DNA from: Cupriavidus basilensis
Lineage (GTDB): Bacteria; Pseudomonadota; Gammaproteobacteria; Burkholderiales; Burkholderiaceae
Reading direction: 5' to 3'
NCBI RefSeq assembly: GCF_008801925.2
Contig: NZ_CP062804.1
Span: forward strand, 186,001-250,000
DNA: 64,000 nt
The first letter of the stretch is position 1, and every line of letters begins with the position of its first letter. Positions 43,606 through 54,838 of the stretch are shown here, one piece after another. The position numbers and the translations under genes are program-made. The notes under the pieces are model-generated. The model was not told the DNA's origin. It saw only the letters and a program-made list of their open reading frames with translations, and did no database searches.

Positions 43606-44474
43606 CGGGCTGGATCGATGTGATCGTTCAGGGCATTCTTCTGGGCGGCCTCTACGCCTTGTATGCCAGTGGGCTGTCGCTCATTTTCGGTGTCATGCGA
43701 TTGGTCAACGTCGCGCACGGCGACCTGATCGTGCTGGCGGCATTCCTCGCCTTTGCCATTCGCATCCCGGGGGCGGAGACTTCATTTTCCTCGCTGCTGC
43801 TAACCGTCCCGGTCATGTTCGCGATCGGCTATGTCTTGCAGCGCGCGCTACTGAACGGCGCCATGGGCGCCAACGTGCTGCGTCCGATGCTGCTGACGTT
43901 CGGCCTGTCCATCGTCCTGCAGAATGGTCTCCTTGATATTTTCTCGGCGGACTCCAGGAAGCTTCCCGGCGGCTCGATCGAGACAATGAGCGTGCCCCTC
44001 GGCGGCGGCATCGCCGTCGGCATCCTCCCGGTGATCACGCTGCTGGCGGCGATTGCCGTTCTTGGCGCGCTCCAGTTCATGCTGCGACGCACCGCCATCG
44101 GACGGGCATTCAGGGCAACCTCCGATGACGCGGAGGCGGCTGGCTGGATGGGCATCAATCACCGCAACCTGTTCGCGCTGGCGACCGGCATATCGATGGC
44201 TGTCGTCGGCATCGCCGCCGTCTTCATGGGGACGCGGGCGAGTTTCGATCCGGCCAGTGGACCGGACCGGTTGATCTTCGCATTTGAAGCAGTGGTCATC
44301 GGCGGCCTGGGTTCGCTGTGGGGCACCCTTGCCGGCGGCATCGCGCTCGGCGTCGCTCAGAGCATCGGCGCATCACTTGACCCCGACTGGCAACTCCTTG
44401 CCGGCCACCTGCTGTTTCTCGTGGTGCTGCTGATCGCGCCTAACGGACTCTTTCCCCAACGAGGCAACCAATGA
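43602..44474 (+). CDS. ABC transporter permease (LivH type)
   Basis: This 290-aa inner-membrane protein of 8 or so helices begins IVQGILLGGLYALYASGLSLIFGVMRLVNVAHGD, the LivH signature. The cytoplasmic EAA-like loop RAFRATSDDAEAAGWMGIN contacts the ATPases. It overlaps both neighbours by 4 bp (ATGA), showing tight coupling within the importer operon. Confidence 0.91.
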   Translation: MTGWIDVIVQGILLGGLYALYASGLSLIFGVMRLVNVAHGDLIVLAAFLAFAIRIPGAETSFSSLLLTVPVMFAIGYVLQRALLNGAMGANVLRPMLLTFGLSIVLQNGLLDIFSADSRKLPGGSIETMSVPLGGGIAVGILPVITLLAAIAVLGALQFMLRRTAIGRAFRATSDDAEAAGWMGINHRNLFALATGISMAVVGIAAVFMGTRASFDPASGPDRLIFAFEAVVIGGLGSLWGTLAGGIALGVAQSIGASLDPDWQLLAGHLLFLVVLLIAPNGLFPQRGNQ

Positions 44475-45553
44475 GCGCACACCTGACATCTCACTTGGCG
44501 CTGCCCGCCGGCGCGCCGAGGTTTTCGCGCACCGACGGCGCCTTTGTTGCCGCAACCGTTGCGCTGGCCGCGCTGGCTTTCGTTCTCGATACCGGACAGC
44601 AGTCCATGCTCGTCGAGTTCTTCTATTTCGTCGCGCTCGCACAGCTCTGGAATATCCTGGCTGGCTATGGCGGATTCATGTCGCTCGGACAGCAGGCCTA
44701 CCTTGGCAGCGGGGGGTATGTCCTCTTTGCCCTGGCGATCTTCTTCAAGATGCCGCCGCTGGCGTCGGTTGTCCTGGCTGGGCTATTCGCTGCCGGCATG
44801 GCGTGCATCGTCGCATTTGCCGTCTTTCGCCTGGCCGGACCATACCTGGCGATCGGGACCTGGGTGATCGCCGAGGTGTTCCGGTTGGCATTTTCACAGG
44901 CGAGCGCGCTTGGCGCGGGGTCGGGAATCAGCATACCCCTGGATGCGGTGCGCTCCCTTGACCTCGGCTGGATGAGCCGCGACATGCTGCTCTATCTCAT
45001 CGCCCTGCTGCTTGCCGTCGCGGTGAACTATGGCGCGTACCGCATGCTCAGGTCGAAGTATGGTCTCGCCCTTTGCGCGATACGAGACAACGAGAGCGCG
45101 GCGTCCACCATGGGGATTCATCAACGGAACCTCAAGTTCGCTGTCTATGTCGTGATCAGCGCTGCCTACGGCATGCTGGGCGCGTTTATCTTCCTGACCA
45201 AGCTGCGTATTTCACCGGCTTCCGCGTTCGACATCAATTGGACCGGCTACATCATCTTCATCGTGGTGATTGGCGGAATCGGCACGCTTGAGGGCCCGAT
45301 CATCGGCTGCATCGTCTATTTCTTGATGCGGCAGTACCTTGCCGATACCGGTAGCACCTACTTGATTCTTCTGGGCTTGATCGGCATCGTCGTGATGCGT
45401 TTCTATCCAAGGGGAATCTGGGGCGAACTCGCCGCGCGCCATGGCATTGCATTCCTGCCCACACGCTGGCACCTTCCGGCCGCCGCCAACCCAGGTGCCC
45501 GGCCTGCGCGGGAGGGTGAACGGCGGGCAGCGGACGTTGCTGGCAACCCGTGA
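44471..45553 (+). CDS. ABC transporter permease (LivM type)
   Basis: This 360-aa permease has a long N-terminal extension before the first helix and the conserved GYGGFMSLGQQAYLGSGGY segment. The EAA-like loop reads CAIRDNESAASTMGIHQRNLKF. The C-terminal tail of about 35 residues (ARHGIAFLPTRWHLPAAANPG and on) is not conserved. It overlaps the LivH-type gene by 4 bp and is followed by a porin gene 90 bp downstream. Confidence 0.9.
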   Translation: MSAHLTSHLALPAGAPRFSRTDGAFVAATVALAALAFVLDTGQQSMLVEFFYFVALAQLWNILAGYGGFMSLGQQAYLGSGGYVLFALAIFFKMPPLASVVLAGLFAAGMACIVAFAVFRLAGPYLAIGTWVIAEVFRLAFSQASALGAGSGISIPLDAVRSLDLGWMSRDMLLYLIALLLAVAVNYGAYRMLRSKYGLALCAIRDNESAASTMGIHQRNLKFAVYVVISAAYGMLGAFIFLTKLRISPASAFDINWTGYIIFIVVIGGIGTLEGPIIGCIVYFLMRQYLADTGSTYLILLGLIGIVVMRFYPRGIWGELAARHGIAFLPTRWHLPAAANPGARPAREGERRAADVAGNP

Positions 45554-45643
45554 TGACGGATGCGTGACGGCGCCACGTTCCGAGGGGCTCTGCGCAGTTC
45601 GCGCCCGCAGCGCAGCGTACAAGAATATAACGAGGAGACGACA

Positions 45644-46762
45644 ATGAAAACACCGAAGACGGTGAAGGCAACATGGCTGTTGGCGCTGCCGTGTCTTGGG
45701 TTCGGAGCCGGCGCTTGCGCCCAGGGCAGCGTATCGCTGTTCGGCATGCTTGATGCCGGTGTGACGTATGTAAGCAATCAATCCGGCAAACGGGGCGTAT
45801 TGCTCGATACCGGGGTGTATGTGCCAAGCATTTTCGGGCTGCGCGGGAACGAGGACATTGGCGGAGGCAGCAAGGTATTCTTTGAACTGGCCAGCCAGTT
45901 CAGCAATGACAATGGAGCAACAATTCCGTCGAACGGTTCGCTCTTCGCCAGGCAGGCATTTGTCGGTCTTGGCAATGCATCCTGGGGGAAAATCTCCCTG
46001 GGGAACCAGTACGACTTCATGACTGAATCGCTATTGTTTTCCGGTCTTGACGGTGGCCTGCTATATGGCGGCTTCTACAATTTCCGCAATGGTCCGTTCA
46101 CTGGCCTCGGCATTCCGAATAATCCAACCGGAGCGACCGACTTCGATCGCGTCGGCGCCTCCACGCGCGTCGCAAATTCCGTCAAATATGTGACACCGTC
46201 AACCGGAGGCTTCACGCTTGGCGCCTTGTATGGTTTCGGTGAGATTGCAGGCTCTGTAACCTCTGGGCGGACCGCCAGCGCCGGAGTGAATTATGAGCGC
46301 GGCCCGCTGGCGCTTGGCGCTGCCGTCACGGACGCGCGCTATAGCGCGATCAACAATGGCCGGGACGGCATACGCAACATCGGCGTGGGCGCGCACTATG
46401 GATTCCCTTCGGTGCTTGCCCACATTCTTTACACGAACACGCGCAACACATTCTCCGGTGCAATGGTGAACGTCGTGCAGGCGGGCGCAAACTGGACCCT
46501 CTCCGGCGGCCTGACACTTGGCGCCAACTACCAGTGGATGAAGGGAAACGCACAGCTCAGCCACAACAAAGCGCAACAGGTCACGTCGACCTTGATGTAT
46601 GCGCTGTCCAAACGTACCTCGGTTTACCTGGAAGGTGTCTACCAGCATGCTGCCGGCGACCACGGCGCTCAGGCCTGGATCAACGGACTTTTCGGGCCAG
46701 ACGCGGCGTCGTCCGGATCCAGTCAGGCCATTGGGCGTATCGGGATGGCCACGCGGTTCTAA
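45644..46762 (+). CDS. Gram-negative porin of the catabolic island
   Basis: This 372-aa outer-membrane porin has a signal peptide ending in GACAQG and first strand SVSLFGMLDAGVTYVSNQ; the C-terminal residue is Phe (MATRF), as required for BAM-dependent insertion. The ATG at 45644 follows CGAGGAGACG. It lies inside the operon, which suggests it admits the same substrate as the ABC importer. Its sequence differs clearly from the porin at 1-893. Confidence 0.92.
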   Translation: MKTPKTVKATWLLALPCLGFGAGACAQGSVSLFGMLDAGVTYVSNQSGKRGVLLDTGVYVPSIFGLRGNEDIGGGSKVFFELASQFSNDNGATIPSNGSLFARQAFVGLGNASWGKISLGNQYDFMTESLLFSGLDGGLLYGGFYNFRNGPFTGLGIPNNPTGATDFDRVGASTRVANSVKYVTPSTGGFTLGALYGFGEIAGSVTSGRTASAGVNYERGPLALGAAVTDARYSAINNGRDGIRNIGVGAHYGFPSVLAHILYTNTRNTFSGAMVNVVQAGANWTLSGGLTLGANYQWMKGNAQLSHNKAQQVTSTLMYALSKRTSVYLEGVYQHAAGDHGAQAWINGLFGPDAASSGSSQAIGRIGMATRF

Positions 46763-46806
46763 GGTGACAGTCAGTTGGAGTTCTTTTCATTTTGAAGGAG
46801 ATTGGA

Positions 46807-47493
46807 ATGGATTTGTCTGAAGCGCACGCCTTGCTCGATCCGGCTCCGCTTGCCCTGGAGACCGGCTATGAACGTCTCGCAAGCGGGGTCTTGCACGTGG
46901 CCTGCCGCACGGAACTACACGGCTGTACGGGGGAAATGTTTGAATGGTGGTTCCGCTTTCGCCCAAATACGCAGCAGTACATCTGGTGGCATCCGGCCGA
47001 CCATGTCTCCAGCAAGTGGGCAGAGGCTCAGGATGGGACACATATCGGGTCCATTCATCTGGTCGAGGAGCATTTTTCCGGATCGCCAGCGGAAAAGCTC
47101 GCCATTCAGTTTCGTCATCCCCATGAGTATTTCGATGCCGCGGCGTACGACGAGGCCAGGGACCGGGGCGCCATCAGCGCGGCGGTTTGCGGCCGGGTAG
47201 GCATGGGGGATGCGCCCGAACGCACCGGCAGCGGTGAAATACTTGGCGGCCGGCTGTTGCACATGGGACGCGATACGCCATCGGGAATGACGCTGAGAAG
47301 TCATTTCTACCTTGGCGAGGATATGCCCGCGCAAGGGCATAGCGCCGAGGGGATCAAGGCGGCTTTTCCCGATGCGTTCGGACAGGCACTGCTTATGCAT
47401 TGCTACAACGAATTCACCTTCCTTTCTCGCTTCCTGCCCTCGCTCTATATCGCCGAGCATCGGGATAGCGTCAAGGTTCGGCTTCCGTGGTGA
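46807..47493 (+). CDS. DAPG-hydrolase (PhlG)-like protein
   Basis: This 228-aa protein resembles 2,4-diacetylphloroglucinol hydrolase, a zinc enzyme that cleaves an aryl-acyl C-C bond. Typical stretches are TGEMFEWWFRFRPNTQQYIWWHPADHVSSKW (about residues 37-67), AIQFRHPHEYFD, and MHCYNEFTFLSRFLPSLY near the C-terminus; these hold candidate His/Glu zinc ligands. The ATG at 46807 has AAGGAG with 6-base spacing. It ends the island operon, 44 bp after the porin. Family resemblance is fair; the true substrate is unknown but an acylated ring compound fits the neighbours. Confidence 0.75.
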   Translation: MDLSEAHALLDPAPLALETGYERLASGVLHVACRTELHGCTGEMFEWWFRFRPNTQQYIWWHPADHVSSKWAEAQDGTHIGSIHLVEEHFSGSPAEKLAIQFRHPHEYFDAAAYDEARDRGAISAAVCGRVGMGDAPERTGSGEILGGRLLHMGRDTPSGMTLRSHFYLGEDMPAQGHSAEGIKAAFPDAFGQALLMHCYNEFTFLSRFLPSLYIAEHRDSVKVRLPW

Positions 47494-47543
47494 GAGACAG
47501 GGGACCTTTCTCGGCCAAACTCCCACTTGCCGCCTCCCGCTCC

Positions 47544-49121
47544 CTATGCCGCCAGCCGGAACGACGCCACCGAGCGCATCATCGATTGCGCCTGCTCGGC
47601 CAGCGCCTGGGCCGCGGCGGCGGCCTGTTCCACCAGTGCCGCGTTCTGCTGGGTCACGGTGTCCATCTGGTTGACCGCTTGCCCGACCTGCTCGATGCCG
47701 GCGCTCTGCTCGTTCGATGCCGCGCTGATCTCGCCCATGATGTCGGTCACGCGCTTGACCGCGCCAACGATGTCCTCCATGGTCTGGCCGGCCTTGGCGA
47801 CCAGCGCCGAGCCGTTGTCCACCTGGGCCACCGAGTTGTCGATCAGGCCCTTGATCTCCTTGGCGGCGGTGGCCGAGCGCTGGGCCAGGCTGCGCACCTC
47901 GCCGGCCACCACGGCAAAGCCGCGGCCTTGTTCGCCGGCGCGGGCCGCTTCCACGGCGGCGTTCAGCGCCAGGATATTGGTCTGGAAGGCGATGCCCTCG
48001 ATCACGCCGATGATGTCGACGATCTGGCGCGAGGCGCCGTTGATCTCGCCCATGGTGCTCACCACCTGGTTGACCACCTGCCCGCCGCGTTGCGCGATAT
48101 CGGAAGCATTGACCGCGAGCGAGCTGGCCTGGCGCGCATTGTCCGCGTTCTGGCGCACGATGCCCGTCAGCTCTTCCATGCTTGAAGCGGTTTGCTCCAG
48201 CGCCGAGGCTTGTTCCTCGGTGCGTTGCGACAGATCGGTATTGCCCGCGGAAATCTGCTGCGTGGCCGAGGCGATCGAATCCGCCGCGCCGCGGATCTCG
48301 CCGAGCGTGCCGGACAGGCGCTGCTGCATGCGCTGCATGGCCGCCAGCAGGCTGGTCTGGTCGCCGGCGTGGATGCGCACGGGCACGGTGAAATCGCCGT
48401 CGGCGATGCGCGTGACCACCTCGGCGGCGTAGGCCGGCTCGCCGCCCAGGCTCTTGCGCACGGTGCGCATGATGGCCAGCATGAATGCCGACACCAGCAC
48501 GCCGATCAGCAAGGTGCTGATTGCGGCGGAGATCAGGTCGTCGCGGAAGCTGCTTTCGATGTCCCTGAGGAACACGCCGGTGGCAACGTGCCAGTCCCAG
48601 GCCGGCACATAGCGCACATAGGTCAGCTTGCGCGCGGGGGTTTCGGTGCCCGGGAGGCGGCCGCGGTAGGTGACGAAGCTGTCATCGGGGCTGGCGCCGG
48701 CGCGCGCGCCCGCCTTGCCCGCATCGACGATGCTCTGGTAGACCAGCTTGCCGTCGGGGTCCTTGAAGTCGCCCACGATCTTGCCTTCCGTATCCGGCAG
48801 GCCGGGGTTGAGCACCACCTGCGGCTTGGAGTTGAGCAGGAACAGGTAGCCCTTGTCGCCGAAGCGCATCACGCGCAGTGCATCCTTGGCCGCGGCCTGG
48901 GCGTCCTCGGTGCTCATGGTGCCTTTGGCGGCGCGGTCCACGTAGAGCTTGACGATGCCTTCGGCGGTCGCCACCAGGGACTGCAGGCTCTCGCGGCGCT
49001 CGGCCATCATGGTGGCGCGGGTGTGCACGGCGCCCCAGGTGCCCAGCGCCAGCAGGGCCAGCCACATCGCCACCAGCGCGGCCCAGAGTTTGGCGTTCAA
49101 CGAGATTCGATTCATGATCAT
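47544..49121 (-). CDS. Methyl-accepting chemotaxis protein with single Cache-type sensor
   Basis: This 525-aa transmembrane chemoreceptor has a first helix at about residues 10-30 ([21 protein letters not shown]) and a periplasmic sCache_2-like sensor ([36 protein letters not shown]). A second helix at about 190-215 is followed by HAMP and the signalling domain with the hairpin tip [42 protein letters not shown]. sCache_2 receptors often sense small carboxylates. The ATG at 49121 or 49115 is likely. It is convergent with the catabolic island, so taxis to that island's substrate is conceivable. A 110-bp copy of its sensor region lies at 31511. Confidence 0.92.
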   Translation of the reverse strand: MIMNRISLNAKLWAALVAMWLALLALGTWGAVHTRATMMAERRESLQSLVATAEGIVKLYVDRAAKGTMSTEDAQAAAKDALRVMRFGDKGYLFLLNSKPQVVLNPGLPDTEGKIVGDFKDPDGKLVYQSIVDAGKAGARAGASPDDSFVTYRGRLPGTETPARKLTYVRYVPAWDWHVATGVFLRDIESSFRDDLISAAISTLLIGVLVSAFMLAIMRTVRKSLGGEPAYAAEVVTRIADGDFTVPVRIHAGDQTSLLAAMQRMQQRLSGTLGEIRGAADSIASATQQISAGNTDLSQRTEEQASALEQTASSMEELTGIVRQNADNARQASSLAVNASDIAQRGGQVVNQVVSTMGEINGASRQIVDIIGVIEGIAFQTNILALNAAVEAARAGEQGRGFAVVAGEVRSLAQRSATAAKEIKGLIDNSVAQVDNGSALVAKAGQTMEDIVGAVKRVTDIMGEISAASNEQSAGIEQVGQAVNQMDTVTQQNAALVEQAAAAAQALAEQAQSMMRSVASFRLAA

Positions 49122-49399
49122 GCTTACCGGGTATGGGCAGCCGGTTCGCGCCGGCGGCGCGGCATCGGCCTGACCTTGGTGTTGACAGAGCGGCACAGGC
49201 GAGACGAATCCGCGCGCCGCGCCTAGCCTGGCCACAGCCGGTTAACGACCCGTCACCGTCGGGACTTGAATGGGGGAAAGATAAGTGAATAAAGGGCTGC
49301 TTTTTCCCGGGCCGGCAAGCTTTCCGATCCCTGCCTACAATGTGACTTTCGCCGCGCCTGGATGACGGGCGGCTCGACGCAACCCGCGGAGCAAAACGC

Positions 49400-50365
49400 A
49401 TGACCTCAAGCATCACCACACGCAAACTGGGCAGGTCCGGGCTGGAAGTCTCGCCCCTGGCATTTGGTGGCAACGTGTTCGGCTGGAGCGCCGACGAGGC
49501 CACTTCCTTCAAGCTGCTCGATGCCTTTGTCGGCGCCGGGCTCAACTTCATCGATACCGCCGACGTGTACTCGCGCTGGGTGCCTGGCAACCAGGGTGGC
49601 GAGTCCGAGGCCATCATCGGCAAGTGGTTCAAGCGCAGCGGCAAGCGTGCCGAGGTGGTGCTGGCCACCAAGGTGGGCAAGGACATGGGCGAGGGCCGCA
49701 AGGGTTTGTCGCGCGCTTATATTGAACGCGCCGTGGACGCCTCGCTGCAGCGCCTGCAGACTGACTACATCGATCTCTACCAGTCGCACGACGACGAAGA
49801 CCGGGACACGCCGCTCGAGGAAACCCTGGACGCCTACGCCCGCCTGATCAAGGCCGGCAAGGTGCGCGCCATCGGCGCCTCCAACTACAGCGCCGCGCGC
49901 CTGGCCGAGGCGCTGGAAACCAGCCGCCGCCACAACCTGCCGCGCTACGAGAGCCTGCAGCCGCACTACAACCTCTATACCCGCAGCGAGTATGAGGCCG
50001 AGCTCGAGCCGCTGGTGCTGCGCGAAGGCCTGGGCGTGTTCAACTACTATGCGCTGGCCAGCGGATTTCTCAGCGGCAAGTACCGCTCCGAGGCCGATCT
50101 TGCCAAGAGCGGCGCGCGCGGCCAGCGCGTCAAGGCCTATCTCGATGCGCGCGGCCTGCGCATCCTGGCGGCGCTGGACGATGTCGCGGCGCGCACCGCC
50201 ACCAACCCGACGCAGGTCGCGCTGGCCTGGCAGATCGCGCGCCCAAGCATTACCGCGCCGATCGCCAGCGCCACCTCGCTGGCGCAGCTGGACGACCTGA
50301 TTGCCGCCACGCGCCTGCCACTGAGCGCCGGCGATATCGCGCTGCTGGACCAGGCCAGCGCGTGA
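49400..50365 (+). CDS. Aldo/keto reductase
   Basis: This 321-aa NADPH-dependent TIM-barrel oxidoreductase has the catalytic tetrad as Asp and Tyr in FIDTADVYS, Lys in VLATKVG and His in LYQSHDDE. The cofactor segment is GASNYSAARL. It is of the YajO/L-glyceraldehyde-3-phosphate reductase type rather than the steroid type. It is followed 28 bp later by a HAD gene on the same strand. Substrate unknown. Confidence 0.9.
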   Translation: MTSSITTRKLGRSGLEVSPLAFGGNVFGWSADEATSFKLLDAFVGAGLNFIDTADVYSRWVPGNQGGESEAIIGKWFKRSGKRAEVVLATKVGKDMGEGRKGLSRAYIERAVDASLQRLQTDYIDLYQSHDDEDRDTPLEETLDAYARLIKAGKVRAIGASNYSAARLAEALETSRRHNLPRYESLQPHYNLYTRSEYEAELEPLVLREGLGVFNYYALASGFLSGKYRSEADLAKSGARGQRVKAYLDARGLRILAALDDVAARTATNPTQVALAWQIARPSITAPIASATSLAQLDDLIAATRLPLSAGDIALLDQASA

Positions 50366-50392
50366 GCCGGCCAACCCCGGAGGAGATAAGGG

Positions 50393-51154
50393 ATGCATGA
50401 GAACAGATTGAGTCACGGCAACAGCGACGGCAGCAAGGCAGCGGACCTGAGCGCGGTCAGGGCGCTGGTGTTCGACGTCTTCGGCACCGTGGTGGACTGG
50501 CGTACCAGCGTCATCGCGGACCTGTCCGCGTTCGGGCGGAACAAGGGCATCGAGGCCGACTGGACCGCCTTTGCCGACGCCTGGCGCGCCGGCTATGTGC
50601 CCGGCATGGAGCGCGTGCGCAAGGGCGAGCGGCCATGGGCCAATATCGACGTGCTGCACCGTGAACGGCTCGACGCGCTGCTCGACCAGTTCGGCATCGA
50701 GGACCTGAGCGAAGCGGAGAAGGACTACCTCAACCGTGCCTGGCACCGCCTCCGAGGCTGGCCGGACACCGTGCCCGGCCTCACGCGGCTAAAGCAGCGC
50801 TACATCATTTCCACCTTTTCCAACGGCAGCGTGCAGTGCCTGGTCGACACGGCCAAGCATGCCGGCCTGCCGTGGGACGCGGTGTTCAGCGCGGACATCG
50901 TGCGCCACTTCAAGCCGGAGGCGCAGATCTATCAAGGCGTGATTGCCTTCTTCGACCTGCAGCCCCAGGAGGTGATGCTGGTTGCGGCGCACAACAATGA
51001 CCTGCGGCATGGCCGCTCGCATGGCATGCGGACGGCTTATGTCAACCGGCCTACGGAGTACGGGCCGAACCAGGCGAAGGATCTGGCGGCCGAGTCGGAC
51101 TGGGACGTGGTGGTGGATAGCTTGACGGAACTGGCGCAGCGGCTGGGCGCTTGA
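50393..51154 (+). CDS. HAD-family type II haloacid dehalogenase-like hydrolase
   Basis: This 253-aa protein has the HAD nucleophile Asp in LVFDVFGTVVDWR, Ser/Thr motif II in IISTFSNGS, Lys in VRHFKPEAQIY and the acidic motif in VAAHNNDLRHGRSHGMRTAYVNRP. These match the L-2-haloacid dehalogenase branch. Arg in VVDWR is the halide-pocket residue expected for real dehalogenases. It sits between the aldo/keto reductase and acoR. Confidence 0.85.
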   Translation: MHENRLSHGNSDGSKAADLSAVRALVFDVFGTVVDWRTSVIADLSAFGRNKGIEADWTAFADAWRAGYVPGMERVRKGERPWANIDVLHRERLDALLDQFGIEDLSEAEKDYLNRAWHRLRGWPDTVPGLTRLKQRYIISTFSNGSVQCLVDTAKHAGLPWDAVFSADIVRHFKPEAQIYQGVIAFFDLQPQEVMLVAAHNNDLRHGRSHGMRTAYVNRPTEYGPNQAKDLAAESDWDVVVDSLTELAQRLGA

Positions 51155-51415
51155 GCGCGCGTGCGCCAGCCAGCGCACATCGGCTTGGGAAAGCCTGCGA
51201 TTGCGGCCTCCCGCCGTGAAGCGCTGGCTGCACTTGGCGCGCGTCTCGCGTGCCCGGCCGGCGCGATCGGGTTTGCCCAAGCCGCTCCCTGTCGGATACA
51301 TTAGGACTCCCGGCCGCCCACGCTGCAACCCTGCGGCGCCACAGAGGCCATGCGAGAGCCGGGAGTTGGCACGCGCCGGCACGGCAGCGCGCCAGGAGAC
51401 GACAAGGAGACCACG

Positions 51416-53440
<2,025 letters not shown>

Positions 53441-53507
53441 CCTAGCCAGCGCGCATGGCGGCGCGGCTCGCCCGCGCCGCCTTGCCTGCCCGGTGCAAGA
53501 TCCCCGC

Positions 53508-53554
53508 TACACCTGTTCACCCCCCTGTACACGTGATGCTGTGACACCTGTCAC
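53508..53554. promoter_or_regulatory. Candidate AcoR upstream activating sites
   Basis: GTGACACCTGTCAC (53541-53554) is a perfect inverted repeat with 6-bp arms, and TACACCTGTTCAC (53508-53520) is a related imperfect copy. They lie about 95 to 145 bp upstream of the -24/-12 promoter, the usual distance for an enhancer-binding protein. Binding by AcoR is inferred. Confidence 0.55.
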
Positions 53555-53649
53555 GCTGCGGCGTGCGCATGGCCCGCAAAGTCCCTGCGCGCCCCGTATT
53601 TTCCTGGGGTAATCCCGAGTATTTGCCGTCTCCGGCGTGCCGATGCGGG

Positions 53650-53666
53650 TTGGCACGGCCGTTGCG
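53650..53666 (+). promoter_or_regulatory. Sigma-54 (-24/-12) promoter of the aco operon
   Basis: TTGGCACG-GCCG-TTGCG carries GG at 53652-53653 and GC at 53664-53665 with the required 10 bp between them. It is close to the TGGCACG-N4-TTGCW consensus. It lies 36 bp upstream of acoX and just after the sigma-54 activator gene. Confidence 0.88.
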
Positions 53667-53702
53667 ATATGCCTGTCATAACCAGAAAGACAGGAGACAG
53701 GC

Positions 53703-54827
53703 ATGGGTGAGCACGCGCTGGCCGACCGGCCACTGGTCGGCATCATCGCCAACCCGATTTCCGCGCGCGATATCCGCCGCGTGATCGCCAACGCCAACAC
53801 GCTGCAACTGGCCGACCGCGTCAATATCGTGCTGCGCCTGCTGGCCGCGCTGGCGGCCTGCGGGGTTGGACGCGTGCTGATGATGCCGGACCGCGAGGGC
53901 ATGCGCGTGCTGCTGGCGCGCCACCTGTCGCGCCGCCAGGGGCCGGACGCCGCGCTGCCGGAGGTGGAATACCTTGACATGCCGGTGACCGCGCGCGTCG
54001 ATGACACCTTCCTGGCCGCCCGCATGCTGCGCGAGGCGGGCGTTGCCGCCATCATCGTGCTCGGTGGCGATGGCACCCACCGCGCGGTGGTGCGCGAATG
54101 CGGCGACGTGCCGATTGCCGGCATCTCCACCGGCACCAACAACGCCTACCCCGAAATGCGCGAGCCCACCATCACCGGGCTGGCCACGGGGCTGTTTGCC
54201 AGCGGCCGCATTCCCGCCGCGCATGCGCTGGCCGGCAACAAGCGGCTCGACATCACGATTGCCGGCGAGGGCGAGGTGCGCCACGACATCGCGCTGGTCG
54301 ACGCCGTGATTTCCCACGAGCATTTCATCGGCGCGCGCGCCTTGTGGAAGACCGAGACGCTGGGCGCGGTCTACGTGTCCTTCGCCGATCCGCAGGCGAT
54401 TGGGCTGTCCGCCATCGGCGGCTTGCTGGAACCCGTGGGCAGGCATGAGCCCGGCGGCCTGGCGATCGAGCTGGCCGCGCCCGGAGCGGGCCGCTTCGCG
54501 CTGCACGCGCCGATTGCGCCCGGCCTGCTGCGCGCGGTGCCTATCGCGGGCTGGGAACGCCTGACCGACGGCGTTGCGCACCGCGTGCGCCAGCGCGCCG
54601 GCATCGTCGCGCTCGACGGCGAGCGCGAGCTGGTGTTCGGCCCGCAGGACGAAGTCACCGTGACGCTGCGCGAGCGCGCCTTCCTGAGCATCGACGTGGC
54701 GGCCTGCATGCGCTACGCCGCCGCCGCCGGATTGATGCGCAGCGGGCGCGCGCCGCCGCCCCCGCCACAACAGCATTCCCCACCCCAGCCACTCACCGAG
54801 CTTTCTACCGCCACCACAAAACCATGA
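53703..54827 (+). CDS. acoX: AcoX, ATP-NAD kinase-like protein of the acetoin operon
   Basis: This 374-aa protein is of the AcoX/NAD-kinase-like fold, with PLVGIIANPISARDIRRVIANAN at the N-terminus, the diphosphate-binding VLGGDGTHRAV and GISTGTNNAYPEMR. Its role in acetoin catabolism has never been clear; it is conserved as the first gene of aco operons in Ralstonia/Cupriavidus. The C-terminus is Pro/Gln-rich and disordered. The ATG at 53703 has CAGGAGAC. It is followed by acoA after 11 bp. Confidence 0.9.
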   Translation: MGEHALADRPLVGIIANPISARDIRRVIANANTLQLADRVNIVLRLLAALAACGVGRVLMMPDREGMRVLLARHLSRRQGPDAALPEVEYLDMPVTARVDDTFLAARMLREAGVAAIIVLGGDGTHRAVVRECGDVPIAGISTGTNNAYPEMREPTITGLATGLFASGRIPAAHALAGNKRLDITIAGEGEVRHDIALVDAVISHEHFIGARALWKTETLGAVYVSFADPQAIGLSAIGGLLEPVGRHEPGGLAIELAAPGAGRFALHAPIAPGLLRAVPIAGWERLTDGVAHRVRQRAGIVALDGERELVFGPQDEVTVTLRERAFLSIDVAACMRYAAAAGLMRSGRAPPPPPQQHSPPQPLTELSTATTKP

Positions 54828-54838
54828 AGGAGACAGAC

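Noticed and set aside
53441..53702. Small coding frames between acoR and acoX
   Set aside because: The interval is explained by upstream activating sites and the sigma-54 promoter; the frames lack starts with ribosome sites.
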